Shown: positions 9,571 to 17,879 of the stretch, piece after piece
Layout: every line of letters begins with the position of its first letter
How positions within the stretch are numbered: position 1 is the first letter of the stretch
Source of the DNA: Chitinophagales bacterium
GTDB taxonomy: Bacteria; Bacteroidota; Bacteroidia; Chitinophagales; Chitinophagaceae
Direction of reading: 5' to 3'
NCBI GenBank assembly: GCA_021323755.1
Contig: JAJPKJ010000069.1
Coordinates: 22,064 to 86,063, forward strand
Length of the DNA stretch: 64,000 nucleotides
The notes under the pieces: generated by a model
Told to the model about the DNA's origin: nothing
The model's input: only the letters and a program-made list of their open reading frames with translations
Database searches by the model: none
Program-made: the position numbers and the translations under genes

Positions 9571-9831
9571 ATGAATTCACTTAGTATTACCATTATCGGT
9601 CTTATTGCCGCTTTTTGTACTACCATTTCTTTTCTGCCACAGGCAATAAAGACCATTCGAACAAAAGATACCTCAAGTATCTCCGTTTCTATGTATTCAC
9701 TTTTTACCGTGGGGACGTTCATGTGGTTAATTTATGGGTCGCTCTCTGCCAACATTCCGGTTATTATTGCCAATGCGATAACATTGATATTTGCCAGCAT
9801 TATTTTGGTGTATAAAATAAAATACAATTAG
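9571..9831 (+). CDS. SemiSWEET family sugar transporter
   Basis: 86 aa with three transmembrane helices, one MtN3/PQ-loop triple-helix bundle, which dimerises to form a complete bidirectional sugar carrier. TM1 contains the characteristic proline-glutamine in 'ISFLPQAIKTIRTKDTSSIS'. TM2 is 'SLFTVGTFMWLIYGSL' with the conserved W..YG, and TM3 starts with 'IIANAITLIFASIIL', whose asparagine lines the pocket. Length and layout match SemiSWEETs exactly. It is monocistronic; the neighbouring inositol oxygenase gene is divergent. The sugar cannot be told from sequence. Confidence 0.88.
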   Translation: MNSLSITIIGLIAAFCTTISFLPQAIKTIRTKDTSSISVSMYSLFTVGTFMWLIYGSLSANIPVIIANAITLIFASIILVYKIKYN

Positions 9832-9885
9832 TATTTTTTTAGCACAACATGTCATGATGACGACAAAATCCGCATAATCTCTTTA

Positions 9886-9893
9886 TAACTTTG
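9886..9893 (+). promoter_or_regulatory. Putative -7 element (TAACTTTG) for the DUF1223 gene
   Basis: TAACTTTG fits TAnnTTTG and lies 110 bp upstream of the chosen ATG, leaving a long leader. No -33 TTG at the usual distance. Confidence 0.4.
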
Positions 9894-10003
9894 TATCCGT
9901 ATTTATTTGATGGCGGCTTTTGGTCGCCTCCCGAAAATCGATAACGCGCCTTTTTTTCCCGGATGGAAGGCCTTGCGGTTCATTAAATAATAAAAGCGTC
10001 ATT

Positions 10004-10750
10004 ATGAAAAAATATTTTCTTGTTCCCGCCATCTTGCTGACATTATCATTCTTTGCATTCCGTTTTTCTAAAAATCCTGAAAATAAGAGTGGTCAGGGGT
10101 TTGCGGTTATTGAGTTATTTACGTCTGAAGGATGTTCCAGTTGCCCCGCCGCCGATGATGCAGTTGCAGAAATTGCCAAGCAATCTAAAAACAATGTTTT
10201 TATTCTCGGTTATCACGTTGATTATTGGAATTATCTTGGCTGGAAAGATGCTTTTAGCAATAGCGCTTATTCGGATCGTCAAAAACAATATGCAAATGTC
10301 TTTCGGCTCAATAGCATCTACACGCCACAAATTGTGGTGAATGGGAAAACGGAATTTGTAGGATCAGATAAGAATAAACTGCAACAAACAATCGCCAAAG
10401 AGCTTAGTATGGTAATGATGAGGCCATTTGATGTTAGTGCAAGGGCTCTCGATGACAAAACGATTACGGTGGATGTTAAAATGCCTTCTTCTCCAAATGA
10501 TATTATTAATATCGCGCTGGTTCAATTACAGGCGCAGAGCAGTGTTAAGCGAGGTGAAAACAGTGGACGGCAACTTCACCATATCAATATTGTGCGGGAA
10601 TTAAAAACAATTGATCCATCCACGAAACAACCTTCCATAAATTTTATTTTGCCCGGCGGAATGACGAAAAAAGATTTTACAGTAATTGTCTTTTCTCAAA
10701 ACAGGAACAATTTGCAAATTGATAATGCTGCACAGGTAAATATTCAGTGA
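10004..10750 (+). CDS. DUF1223 thioredoxin-like secreted protein
   Basis: I start at the ATG giving 'MKKYFLVPAILLTLSFFAF', a signal peptide or anchor; the ORF-track start 84 bp upstream lacks one. The protein is 248 aa. The domain begins 'AVIELFTSEGCSSCPAAD', where CSSC is the CxxC of a thioredoxin-like fold. It continues with 'ILGYHVDYWNYLGWKDAFS' and 'IYTPQIVVNGKTEFVGSD', all DUF1223 hallmarks, and a C-terminal beta-rich part after about residue 140. It probably acts in the periplasm as a redox protein, but no reaction is known for the family. The ECF sigma gene starts 60 bp downstream. Confidence 0.87.
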   Translation: MKKYFLVPAILLTLSFFAFRFSKNPENKSGQGFAVIELFTSEGCSSCPAADDAVAEIAKQSKNNVFILGYHVDYWNYLGWKDAFSNSAYSDRQKQYANVFRLNSIYTPQIVVNGKTEFVGSDKNKLQQTIAKELSMVMMRPFDVSARALDDKTITVDVKMPSSPNDIINIALVQLQAQSSVKRGENSGRQLHHINIVRELKTIDPSTKQPSINFILPGGMTKKDFTVIVFSQNRNNLQIDNAAQVNIQ

Positions 10751-10809
10751 GTAATTGTAAGTGTAAAATTTTTTAGATCAAAACTCCCCTCTTTCCTTAT
10801 TTTTATTAT

Positions 10810-11388
10810 ATGGAATTGGAAAGTTCAACTCCGGTATCAGCTTCAACTATTATTAAGGAGTGGGTGGGACTCTACACGGGTAAATTATTATCATGGGCTT
10901 TTTATAAAGTTTCGGACAAAGCGCTGGCGGAAGACCTGGTCCAGGATACTTTTCTTGCAGCTGTTCAATCTTTCCATAAATTCCAAAATAAAAGTGAACC
11001 GCAGACCTGGTTGTTGGCTATTCTTAATAATAAGATCGTTGATCATTACCGCAAACAGGCAAGGAACGCAAATTTTTCAGTTAGCTATACAGAAGATATT
11101 TTTTTTGATGAGCATGGAGAATGGAAGGAGGAATCTGTGCCGAATGATTGGAATATTGACTCAGCGCATCTTTTGGATGATCAGGAATTTAGAAGAACGC
11201 TCAGGGATTGTATGAATAAATTACCCGCCACATCATTGTCAGCCATGCAATTAAAATATCTTGAGCAAAAAGATGGGAAAGAAATTTGTCAGGATTTGGG
11301 GATTTCATCGTCTAATTTTTGGCAAATACTCTGTAGAGCGAAATTGCATGTCCGCGCCTGCATCGAAAAAAACTGGTTTATCCGATAA
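10810..11388 (+). CDS. ECF-type RNA polymerase sigma-70 factor
   Basis: 192 aa alternative sigma factor. Region 2 covers about residues 25-90, with 'DKALAEDLVQDTFLAAVQS' and 'KSEPQTWLLAILNNKIVDHYRK'. Region 4 is about 130-185, with 'LPATSLSAMQLKYLEQKDGKEICQDLGISSSNFWQIL' forming the helix-turn-helix. The next gene begins immediately after this stop codon and encodes a zinc-finger-like anti-sigma candidate, so the pair should be co-translated. The following YHS, DoxX, DinB and NRDE/ATP-grasp genes are in the same direction and may be targets or operon members. Confidence 0.9.
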   Translation: MELESSTPVSASTIIKEWVGLYTGKLLSWAFYKVSDKALAEDLVQDTFLAAVQSFHKFQNKSEPQTWLLAILNNKIVDHYRKQARNANFSVSYTEDIFFDEHGEWKEESVPNDWNIDSAHLLDDQEFRRTLRDCMNKLPATSLSAMQLKYLEQKDGKEICQDLGISSSNFWQILCRAKLHVRACIEKNWFIR

Positions 11389-11664
11389 GTGAAGAAAAAA
11401 ATCGTACATATTATCATACTTTCTTGCAAAACGGCAACGCGCCTGATTGAAAAAAAACTTCATACAAAGCTTTCTATTCGGGAAAATGTTCAGCTTAAAT
11501 GGCATAAGAGCGTTTGCGACGCTTGCACTATTTACGAAAAGCAAGTTGTGTTCCTTGATGAAGTCCTTAAACATGACCCATCCCAAACCCCCTCCGGGCA
11601 AGATTTCCCTGACCAAGAAGTGGTTTCTCTGCAAAAAAAGATATTGGGCTCAATCAATAGATAA
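11389..11664 (+). CDS. Small anti-sigma factor-like protein with HxxxCxxC motif
   Basis: 91 aa, translated from a GTG that directly follows the sigma-factor stop (TAAGTG), implying translational coupling. The pattern 'SCKTATRLIEKKLHTKLS...LKWHKSVCDACTIYEKQ' is typical of the short zf-HC2-like partners of Bacteroidota ECF factors. HKSVCDAC supplies the zinc-binding H-x3-C-x2-C motif. No transmembrane helix is visible, so it should be a soluble cytoplasmic sensor, possibly redox or metal responsive. The C-terminal part is short and unconserved. Confidence 0.72.
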   Translation: MKKKIVHIIILSCKTATRLIEKKLHTKLSIRENVQLKWHKSVCDACTIYEKQVVFLDEVLKHDPSQTPSGQDFPDQEVVSLQKKILGSINR

Positions 11665-11746
11665 TTTTTTTTTTAGGTTTTTGTCAGGTTAACAAATGTG
11701 CAGCGACTAATCGCTAAATCAACATTATTATTAATCAGGACAGACA

Positions 11747-12214
11747 ATGAAAAAGTTATTTTACCTGGCGATCATCGGACTGGGGTTATCCCAAAAACTG
11801 CCTGCGCAAAACGAAAATGCAATGGCTAAACAATGTAATATCCATAAAGATGGAATCGCCATTAACGGCTACGATCCGGTTGCCTATTTCTCTGCTAATA
11901 AAGCCATAAAAGGGAAAAAAGAAATACAGTGCTTATTTAACGGACTTACTTATCAGTTCGCAAATCCCCAAAACAGAGAAACTTTCAAATCAAATCCTTC
12001 AAAATTTCAGCCGCAATATGGCGGCTGGTGTGCTTATGCCATGGGAACCAATGGCAGCAAAGTTGATGTCGATCCTGAAACTTTTAAAATACTGGATGGA
12101 AAATTATATCTGTTCTACAATAAGTTTTTTAATAATACGCTCGAATCGTGGAACAAAGACGAAATAAAATTGAAAGAGAAAGCTGATGACAATTGGAAAA
12201 AATATGTTCATTAA
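11747..12214 (+). CDS. Secreted YHS domain protein
   Basis: 155 aa with signal peptide 'MKKLFYLAIIGLGLSQKLPAQ'. The mature part starts with 'GIAINGYDPVAYFSANKAIKGKK', the classic YHS-protein opening. It continues with 'YQFANPQNRETFKSNPSKFQPQYGGWCAYAM', the YHS core with a conserved cysteine often involved in metal binding. A 'VDVDPETFKILDGKLYLFYN' segment follows, as in many periplasmic YHS proteins. The function is not established; metal handling is inferred. It lies 82 bp after the anti-sigma-like gene and 38 bp before DoxX. Confidence 0.87.
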   Translation: MKKLFYLAIIGLGLSQKLPAQNENAMAKQCNIHKDGIAINGYDPVAYFSANKAIKGKKEIQCLFNGLTYQFANPQNRETFKSNPSKFQPQYGGWCAYAMGTNGSKVDVDPETFKILDGKLYLFYNKFFNNTLESWNKDEIKLKEKADDNWKKYVH

Positions 12215-12252
12215 TCATCCTCAATAATTTTTAATTCTCAAATAAATCAATC

Positions 12253-12651
12253 ATGACACTAAAACAAAAAACGACTATGCTTTGGATCTTGCGATTAATA
12301 GCTGCTGTAATTATGTTGCAAACCTTGTATTTCAAATTCTCCGCTTCGGAAGAATCAGTATATATCTTTTCTACGATTGGCATGGAACCATGGGGGCGCA
12401 TCGGGAGTGGGGTAGTTGAATTGATCGCATCGATCTGCATCCTTATTCCCCGCACGACAGCAATAGGCGCTGTATTGGGTTTGGGGGTTATGAGCGGGGC
12501 TCTATTTTTTCATCTTACAAAATTGGGAATTGTGGTAAAGGATGACCACGGACAATTATTTATTTATGCCCTGTTGGTATTTATCAGTTGTTTCATTCTT
12601 GCAATTACTTACAGGAAACAATTGTTTTCGTTGATTCTTTCAAACAAATAA
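12253..12651 (+). CDS. DoxX family membrane protein
   Basis: 132 aa with four predicted transmembrane helices. TM1 is 'WILRLIAAVIMLQTLYFKF', whose R and FKF fit the DoxX signature, followed by 'GSGVVELIASICILI', 'AVLGLGVMSGALFFHLTKLG' and 'LFIYALLVFISCFILAI'. DoxX proteins sit in the inner membrane and are linked to redox or thiosulfate metabolism in some organisms, but the role here is unknown. The cluster with YHS and ECF genes suggests a stress-linked set. Confidence 0.8.
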   Translation: MTLKQKTTMLWILRLIAAVIMLQTLYFKFSASEESVYIFSTIGMEPWGRIGSGVVELIASICILIPRTTAIGAVLGLGVMSGALFFHLTKLGIVVKDDHGQLFIYALLVFISCFILAITYRKQLFSLILSNK

Positions 12652-12677
12652 AGCAAAACTTATTAACTACTTCAATT

Positions 12678-13175
12678 ATGTTATCACAACAACCGATAAT
12701 GAATTTAATAGAGCAGCTTCAATTTGTTATTGAAGAGCTATCTGATGAGCAATACGTCACGCCAGTTTATATTTTATCAAATTCGACGATCGGTCAACAC
12801 CTTCGTCATATCATTGAATTCTATTTGGAGCTCAATAATGGCTATGATGATGGAACTGTTAATTACGACAGAAGAAAAAGAGATTATGCCATTGAATCCA
12901 ATAGAGATTGTGCCATTGAAAAATTGAATACGATAAGGCGCGCGCTTTTTAAAGAAGATAAAGATCTGTTATTGGCTGCAGAATTGAGCGCCAGCGAAGC
13001 GCCGGTGAAAGTGCCCACAAACTATTCTCGTGAACTGATCTACAACCTCGAGCATACAGTTCATCATATGGCATTGATGCGGATCGGCATTTCTGCGATC
13101 ACCGACCTGGTCGTGCCGGAAGAATTTGGTGTTGCTGCTTCCACCATAAAATACAGGCAAACATGTGCACAGTAA
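12678..13175 (+). CDS. DinB-like four-helix protein
   Basis: I start at the ATG giving 'MLSQQPIMNLIEQLQFVIEEL'; the ORF-track start overlaps DoxX and is a frame shadow. The 165 aa fit the DinB/YfiT four-helix bundle. 'STIGQHLRHIIEFYLELNNGY' carries the first metal-ligand histidine, and 'RELIYNLEHTVHHMALMRIGI' carries the H-x3-H pair. These three histidines usually bind a divalent metal. Some members are thiol-dependent S-transferases; the substrate is unknown here. The stop codon overlaps the start of the next gene by 13 bp in another frame, so translation is probably coupled. Confidence 0.8.
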   Translation: MLSQQPIMNLIEQLQFVIEELSDEQYVTPVYILSNSTIGQHLRHIIEFYLELNNGYDDGTVNYDRRKRDYAIESNRDCAIEKLNTIRRALFKEDKDLLLAAELSASEAPVKVPTNYSRELIYNLEHTVHHMALMRIGISAITDLVVPEEFGVAASTIKYRQTCAQ

Positions 13176-14944
13176 CTTTCGTTCCGGCAAAAGAAAAGGT
13201 TTATCTCACTTCAAACCGGGATGAACATTATACACGCAGTTCCGCCATTTTCCCGGAGAAATATGCTGAACCCTTCGGCAAAATCATTTATCCAAAAGAT
13301 AAAGACAAAGGGGGTAGCTGGGTTGCAATGAAAAGCACTGGTGACGCGGCTGTTTTGCTGAATGGCGCTTTTGAAAAACATGAGCGCATCGGTCCATACC
13401 GTAAAAGCAGGGGGTTGATCTTTGTTGATATCATCAAAGCAAAGGACCCAATAGGTAGTTTTCAGCAAATGGATCTTAGTGGAATTGAACCATTCACGGT
13501 CATTGTATTTTTTGGGCAACAGCTGCATGAATGTATCTGGGATGGAAAAAGAAAATATTCTTCTCAACTCAACCCTGCAAAGGCGCATATCTGGTCATCA
13601 TCCACCTTGTATGATGAAGCTGCGCGAAAAGAAAGAAAAAAATGGTTTGTCAACTGGCAACAGAAAACAAATGAAATCGATACAAAGAATATTCTTGATT
13701 TTCATCAACACGCAGGAAACGATGATGTGGAAAATGGATTGGTGATCAATCGAAACGGAGAGATGCAAACGGTTAGCATAACATCGATAAAGTTATCCCG
13801 GTCAAAAGCAAGGATGACTTATCTGGATCTGAGAAATAAAAAACGATCGTCTGAAAGCATTCACGTTTTGTCATCGAGCAAAATGATTCGTACAAATCGA
13901 GACCTTTTCATCAGGAAATTATTGATAAGAACATTCAATCGCGAATATTGGCCGCACCATTTGGTATATGCGCCGCTTTATTTGTACTGGTTCTGGCTTA
14001 GTTTAAGAGCGCGGTCCTTCTTTTTTTTCAACGCTTCAAATCCATTAATAAAAAACGGGGGCTTTTTAATGGAGAGTAAAAAAGAGATTTATGATCTGAT
14101 GCCAGCAGCACTATACCCCAAGACCATTTTTTGCCAATTCAATACGGATATGCGCGATTTAATAAAAATGATGCAGGATAATGATCTTCGTTTTCCCATA
14201 ATCGCCAAACCTGATATTGGTTTGCAAGGATTTCAAGTGGAGTTATTGCATGATGAAAAGGATCTGATGGCCTATTCTAAAAAGAATAAGGTCGATTTTC
14301 TTTTGCAGGAATTCGTGGATTATGAAAATGAGGCAGGGATATTTTATTATCGTATTCCCGGCGAGAAGCGAGGGAAGATTTCGGGAATTGTTGGGAAAGA
14401 ATTTATCCAGGTTACCGGCGATGGGCGATCAACTATTGAAGAGTTATTATTAAAAGAAGAGCGGTACATACTGCAATTAGATAATCTCCGAGCTTGTTTT
14501 GGAGATGATTTACAGGCAATACTTCCGGCAAAAGTAGGTAAGATATTGGCCCATTATGGCAATCACCGCCGCGGCGCCAAATTCATTGACCTGACTCAAA
14601 GGGCGAATCAGCGATTGAACGATACCATCGACAATATTTGTAAACAGATCCCTGAGTTTTATTATGGAAGGCTTGACATTAAATTCAAATCATGGGAAGA
14701 CCTATGCGCAGGCCTACATTTTTCAATCATTGAATTGAACGGGGCTGGAAGTGAACCGACCCATATTTATGATCCTAAGCATTCTCTTTTTTTTGTTTGG
14801 AAAGAAATTGTTGGTCACTGGAGATTACTTTATCGAATCAGCAAACTCAATGCAAAACAAAAAGGGATAAGATTCATGAGCACAAATAAAGGATTGAAAA
14901 TGTTCAATGATAATAATCAATACTTAAGATTAATTAGCAAATAA
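13163..14944 (+). CDS. NRDE (TANGO2-like) / ATP-grasp fusion protein
   Basis: A single uninterrupted 593 aa frame holding two domains. Residues 1-240 are an NRDE/TANGO2-type domain: 'MCTVTFVPAKEKVYLTSNRDE' with Cys2 as the potential N-terminal nucleophile, 'GGSWVAMKSTGDAAVLLNGA', and 'LDFHQHAGNDDVENGLVINR'. Residues 250-593 are ATP-grasp-like: 'FPIIAKPDIGLQGFQVELL' nucleotide loop, 'FLLQEFVDYENEAGIFYYR', 'TGDGRSTIEELLL', and the metal-binding end 'IIELNGAGSEPTHIYDP'. ATP-grasp enzymes ligate a carboxylate to an amine or thiol through an acyl phosphate. A LysE-type exporter follows 1 bp after the stop, suggesting that an amino-acid or peptide product is exported. The pathway is unknown. Confidence 0.82.
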   Translation: MCTVTFVPAKEKVYLTSNRDEHYTRSSAIFPEKYAEPFGKIIYPKDKDKGGSWVAMKSTGDAAVLLNGAFEKHERIGPYRKSRGLIFVDIIKAKDPIGSFQQMDLSGIEPFTVIVFFGQQLHECIWDGKRKYSSQLNPAKAHIWSSSTLYDEAARKERKKWFVNWQQKTNEIDTKNILDFHQHAGNDDVENGLVINRNGEMQTVSITSIKLSRSKARMTYLDLRNKKRSSESIHVLSSSKMIRTNRDLFIRKLLIRTFNREYWPHHLVYAPLYLYWFWLSLRARSFFFFNASNPLIKNGGFLMESKKEIYDLMPAALYPKTIFCQFNTDMRDLIKMMQDNDLRFPIIAKPDIGLQGFQVELLHDEKDLMAYSKKNKVDFLLQEFVDYENEAGIFYYRIPGEKRGKISGIVGKEFIQVTGDGRSTIEELLLKEERYILQLDNLRACFGDDLQAILPAKVGKILAHYGNHRRGAKFIDLTQRANQRLNDTIDNICKQIPEFYYGRLDIKFKSWEDLCAGLHFSIIELNGAGSEPTHIYDPKHSLFFVWKEIVGHWRLLYRISKLNAKQKGIRFMSTNKGLKMFNDNNQYLRLISK

Positions 14945-14945
14945 A

Positions 14946-15602
14946 ATGATCCGCTATCTGAAATTGTTTGGCTATGTGCTAACGATAAGTTTTCTCGGCT
15001 CATTGCCAGTTGGAACATTAAATATTAATGTTGCGGGACTGGTCATCAATAAAAGGATTCCTGATGCTTTTGCGTTTGCGCTGGGCGCAATTTTGGTTGA
15101 AATGATCGTAGTGCGAATTGCCCTGGCAACGGTAAAAAAATTAAAAGCCCTGAAGCATTTGTATAAATTTTTTAACGGAATAACTTGCTTAATCCTGTTC
15201 TTATTTGCGGGGATGATCTTATATGCTGCTTTAAGAATGCAAAAGCTTGAAACAACATTACCCCTTACATCTCAACATCCTTTCTTGTCCGGACTTATTT
15301 TGAGTGTTCTTAACCCGCTGCACTTGCCTTTCTGGATCGGCTGGACAGCCATCCTTCAATCAAAAGGAATATTCTGGCATTCACGCTCATCTTATAATAT
15401 TTTTGTGTTTGGAATCGGGGTAGGCACCACAGCGGCATTTCTTATTTATGGAACATTGGGCAATATTCTGATTGAATTTTTAAGACAAAAACAAACGATG
15501 TTGAATTGGGTCATTGGTCTAAGTCTTTTAGTGACTGCTTTTGTCCAGTTTTACAAAGGATTTATCCGGCAAAATACCAACGATAAAAAAGCCTATTCTT
15601 GA
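14946..15602 (+). CDS. LysE family translocator
   Basis: 218 aa inner-membrane protein with about six helices. The opening 'ISFLGSLPVGTLNINVAGLVI' has the G-x-x-P-G-x-x signature of LysE/RhtB exporters. 'GLILSVLNPLHLPFWIGWTAIL' is the conserved second half with the N-P motif. These export amino acids or derivatives. It begins 1 bp after the stop of the NRDE/ATP-grasp gene, so the two are one transcript and probably one pathway. Confidence 0.85.
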   Translation: MIRYLKLFGYVLTISFLGSLPVGTLNINVAGLVINKRIPDAFAFALGAILVEMIVVRIALATVKKLKALKHLYKFFNGITCLILFLFAGMILYAALRMQKLETTLPLTSQHPFLSGLILSVLNPLHLPFWIGWTAILQSKGIFWHSRSSYNIFVFGIGVGTTAAFLIYGTLGNILIEFLRQKQTMLNWVIGLSLLVTAFVQFYKGFIRQNTNDKKAYS

Positions 15603-15671
15603 GCTCCCCTTTTTTAGCCGAAACTTGATCCTGAAAAATGTTTAAATTACAGTTGCCAAAAAATCTGACAA

Positions 15672-16619
15672 ATGAAATTTGCATTATTAACTGTTACCTA
15701 CGGAGGATTATTCTATAAAGGAGCCGCATTAACGCTCGAACAACAAGTCCATCGCGCTAAAGAATTTGGATTTGATGGGCTTGCTATCGAAACCAAACGT
15801 CCTGTTGCATCTCCACTTGATCTTACCAAAACAGATCGTGATCGAATTAAAAAGCTTGCCGCTGATGAAGGCATTGCGTTGTGCGCTGTAGAAAGCATGT
15901 CGAATTTTGCCGGAAGGCATATGGAAGAACGGGAGAATAATTTAGCAATGATGCTTTATGTATTTCAGTTGGCTAAAGATCTGGGCGTTCAACTGGTGAA
16001 AATATTTGCAGCATGGCCGGGTATTATTAATGATGAAGAAGAAATTTCCTTATATGGTCAATTTGAAAGGGGCGAGTATTATAAAAGGTTATGGCCGGCA
16101 GACCTTCGTAAATGGAATCGTTGTGTGGAAGGTATTCGGGAAGTAGCCGATATTGCTGCGGATATGGGGATAACCTTGGCCTTGCAAAATCACGCACCGG
16201 TCTTGGCCAAAGGATATGAAGATACATTGACCATGATGCAGGAGGTCAACAGAAAGAATGTTGAGCTCTGTATTGATGTCCCTTTATTTTATGAAAGGCA
16301 AAGCGATGAATATATCCACGAAGCAGTGGAGCATTGCAAGGATCATATTGTACATACGCATTATGGCGCATGGAATTTTACCCAGAAAAAGAATGGAGAG
16401 ATAATCCAAGAGCCTTCGCCATCGAGCGGCAACCTTATTAATTATCCTGCTTTCATCGAAGCGCTTTACCATAATGGTTACAAAGGATATCTTACTTCTG
16501 AATATTGTTTGCCTGTCGTGAAAGATCATCAGCTCGCGGGAATAGAAGAAGTTGATCACGCCACACGTATTTCACTTCAATATATGAAACAACTTGTGCA
16601 GCAGGCGGTGCTGGCATAG
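15672..16619 (+). CDS. Sugar phosphate isomerase/epimerase family TIM barrel
   Basis: 315 aa cytoplasmic protein of the AP-endonuclease-2 / xylose-isomerase-like TIM-barrel family. 'HRAKEFGFDGLAIETKRP' is the first beta-alpha unit, and 'ALQNHAPVLAKGYEDTLTMM' is a metal-binding strand. 'VELCIDVPLFYERQSDEYI' and 'HIVHTHYGAWNFTQKK' add further metal ligands, and 'YKGYLTSEYCLPV' ends in the E-x-C position seen in IolE/IolH-like and tagatose epimerase-like enzymes. The substrate is not predictable. An MFS permease gene follows 20 bp downstream; they likely form an operon for uptake and conversion of one sugar, polyol or nucleoside. Confidence 0.82.
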   Translation: MKFALLTVTYGGLFYKGAALTLEQQVHRAKEFGFDGLAIETKRPVASPLDLTKTDRDRIKKLAADEGIALCAVESMSNFAGRHMEERENNLAMMLYVFQLAKDLGVQLVKIFAAWPGIINDEEEISLYGQFERGEYYKRLWPADLRKWNRCVEGIREVADIAADMGITLALQNHAPVLAKGYEDTLTMMQEVNRKNVELCIDVPLFYERQSDEYIHEAVEHCKDHIVHTHYGAWNFTQKKNGEIIQEPSPSSGNLINYPAFIEALYHNGYKGYLTSEYCLPVVKDHQLAGIEEVDHATRISLQYMKQLVQQAVLA

Positions 16620-16639
16620 TTTTAAACTATCGGTTGCTT

Positions 16640-17860
16640 ATGATTCTATATGCAAAAGCGCGCCTGAGTGTAATGATGTTTTTGCAATTTTTTATTTGGG
16701 GCGCGTGGTATGCTACTGCCGGAAATTATATGAATACCCATGGCATGACGAATGTCATCTATCTCGCTTATATGGCGAGTTCGGTGGGTTCTATCGTTGC
16801 TCCTTTCTTTTTAGGAATGATCGCTGATCGCTTTTTCCCCGTGCAAAAAGTGCTGGGTGTAATGCATATCCTCAGCGGCATTTTTGTTTTTTGTGCGCCT
16901 TTTTTTGCAGAAGGAAGTTTTGTTTCTACTCCATTATTTCTTGTTTTTTTATTACTGCATATGCTTTGTTATATGCCTACCGTTAACCTGGCGGCGGCAA
17001 CCGCTTTTCATATTTTAAATGACCGGGAGAAAGAATTTCCAATAATCCGGTTGTTTGGCACTGTTGGCTGGATAACCGCGGGTATAGTCGTAAGCAAATT
17101 ATTGCATGGAGATATAACAGCCATGCCTATGCGTGTTTCCGGTATTGGCGGAATAGTAATGGGCGTTTATAGTTTTTCACTTCCCAATATTCCGGCTACG
17201 GGCACTGGGAAAAGAATATCTTTTCGTGATGTGATCGGTGCAGATGTTTTTGCAAAACTGAAATCAAGATCGTTCATCATTTTCATCATCAGCTTACTGC
17301 TGATCAGTTTGCCTTTTGCCATTTATTTTCCCTACGTTCCTGTTTTCTTACAAAAAGCGGGTATCGAAGATCCGGGATTCAAAATGACCTTCGGTCAAAT
17401 GTCGGAGATCATTTTTTTGCTCTCCTTACCCTGGTTCTTTGCCCGTTTTGGATTGAAGTGGGTCCTGGTTATTGGGATGCTCGCATGGGTTTGTCGCTAT
17501 GCATTATTTGCATTGGCAGCGCCGGAGTCGATAACCTGGATGATCATCGGCGGAATATGGTTGCATGGATGTTGCTATGATTTTGTGTATGTGGCTTCCC
17601 AAATTTATATTGATAAGAAGGCGACTCCGGAGATTCGGGCACAAGCGCAAGGTCTCTTTGTATTGGTTTCTTACGGAGTAGGACAGGGGCTTGGCGCTCT
17701 GGGCGCCGGTTGGATATTTAATGGTTTAATGAAGCACGATAATTCATTGCATCAATGGCAAATATTCTGGATCATCCCATTATTGTTTGCATCAATTGTT
17801 GCCGTGCTTTATATTTTTGGATTCAGAGAGGATGTCGTAAAAATAAATTCAAAGAATTAA
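16640..17860 (+). CDS. MFS permease, nucleoside:H+ symporter-like (NupG family)
   Basis: I start at the ATG at 16640; the ORF-track start two codons upstream is TTG. About 406 aa and twelve helices. 'MFLQFFIWGAWYATAGNYM' at the N-terminus is the family signature of NupG/XapB-like permeases. 'FPIIRLFGTVGWITAGIVV' and 'IYIDKKATPEIRAQAQGLFVLVSYGVGQGLGALGAGWIF' are typical of the same family as found in Bacteroidota sugar loci, where the substrate is often a sugar or polyol rather than a nucleoside. It forms a likely operon with the preceding TIM-barrel gene and converges with an ABC permease gene. Confidence 0.85.
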   Translation: MILYAKARLSVMMFLQFFIWGAWYATAGNYMNTHGMTNVIYLAYMASSVGSIVAPFFLGMIADRFFPVQKVLGVMHILSGIFVFCAPFFAEGSFVSTPLFLVFLLLHMLCYMPTVNLAAATAFHILNDREKEFPIIRLFGTVGWITAGIVVSKLLHGDITAMPMRVSGIGGIVMGVYSFSLPNIPATGTGKRISFRDVIGADVFAKLKSRSFIIFIISLLLISLPFAIYFPYVPVFLQKAGIEDPGFKMTFGQMSEIIFLLSLPWFFARFGLKWVLVIGMLAWVCRYALFALAAPESITWMIIGGIWLHGCCYDFVYVASQIYIDKKATPEIRAQAQGLFVLVSYGVGQGLGALGAGWIFNGLMKHDNSLHQWQIFWIIPLLFASIVAVLYIFGFREDVVKINSKN

Positions 17861-17879
17861 TGAGCGTTAACAACGAATT

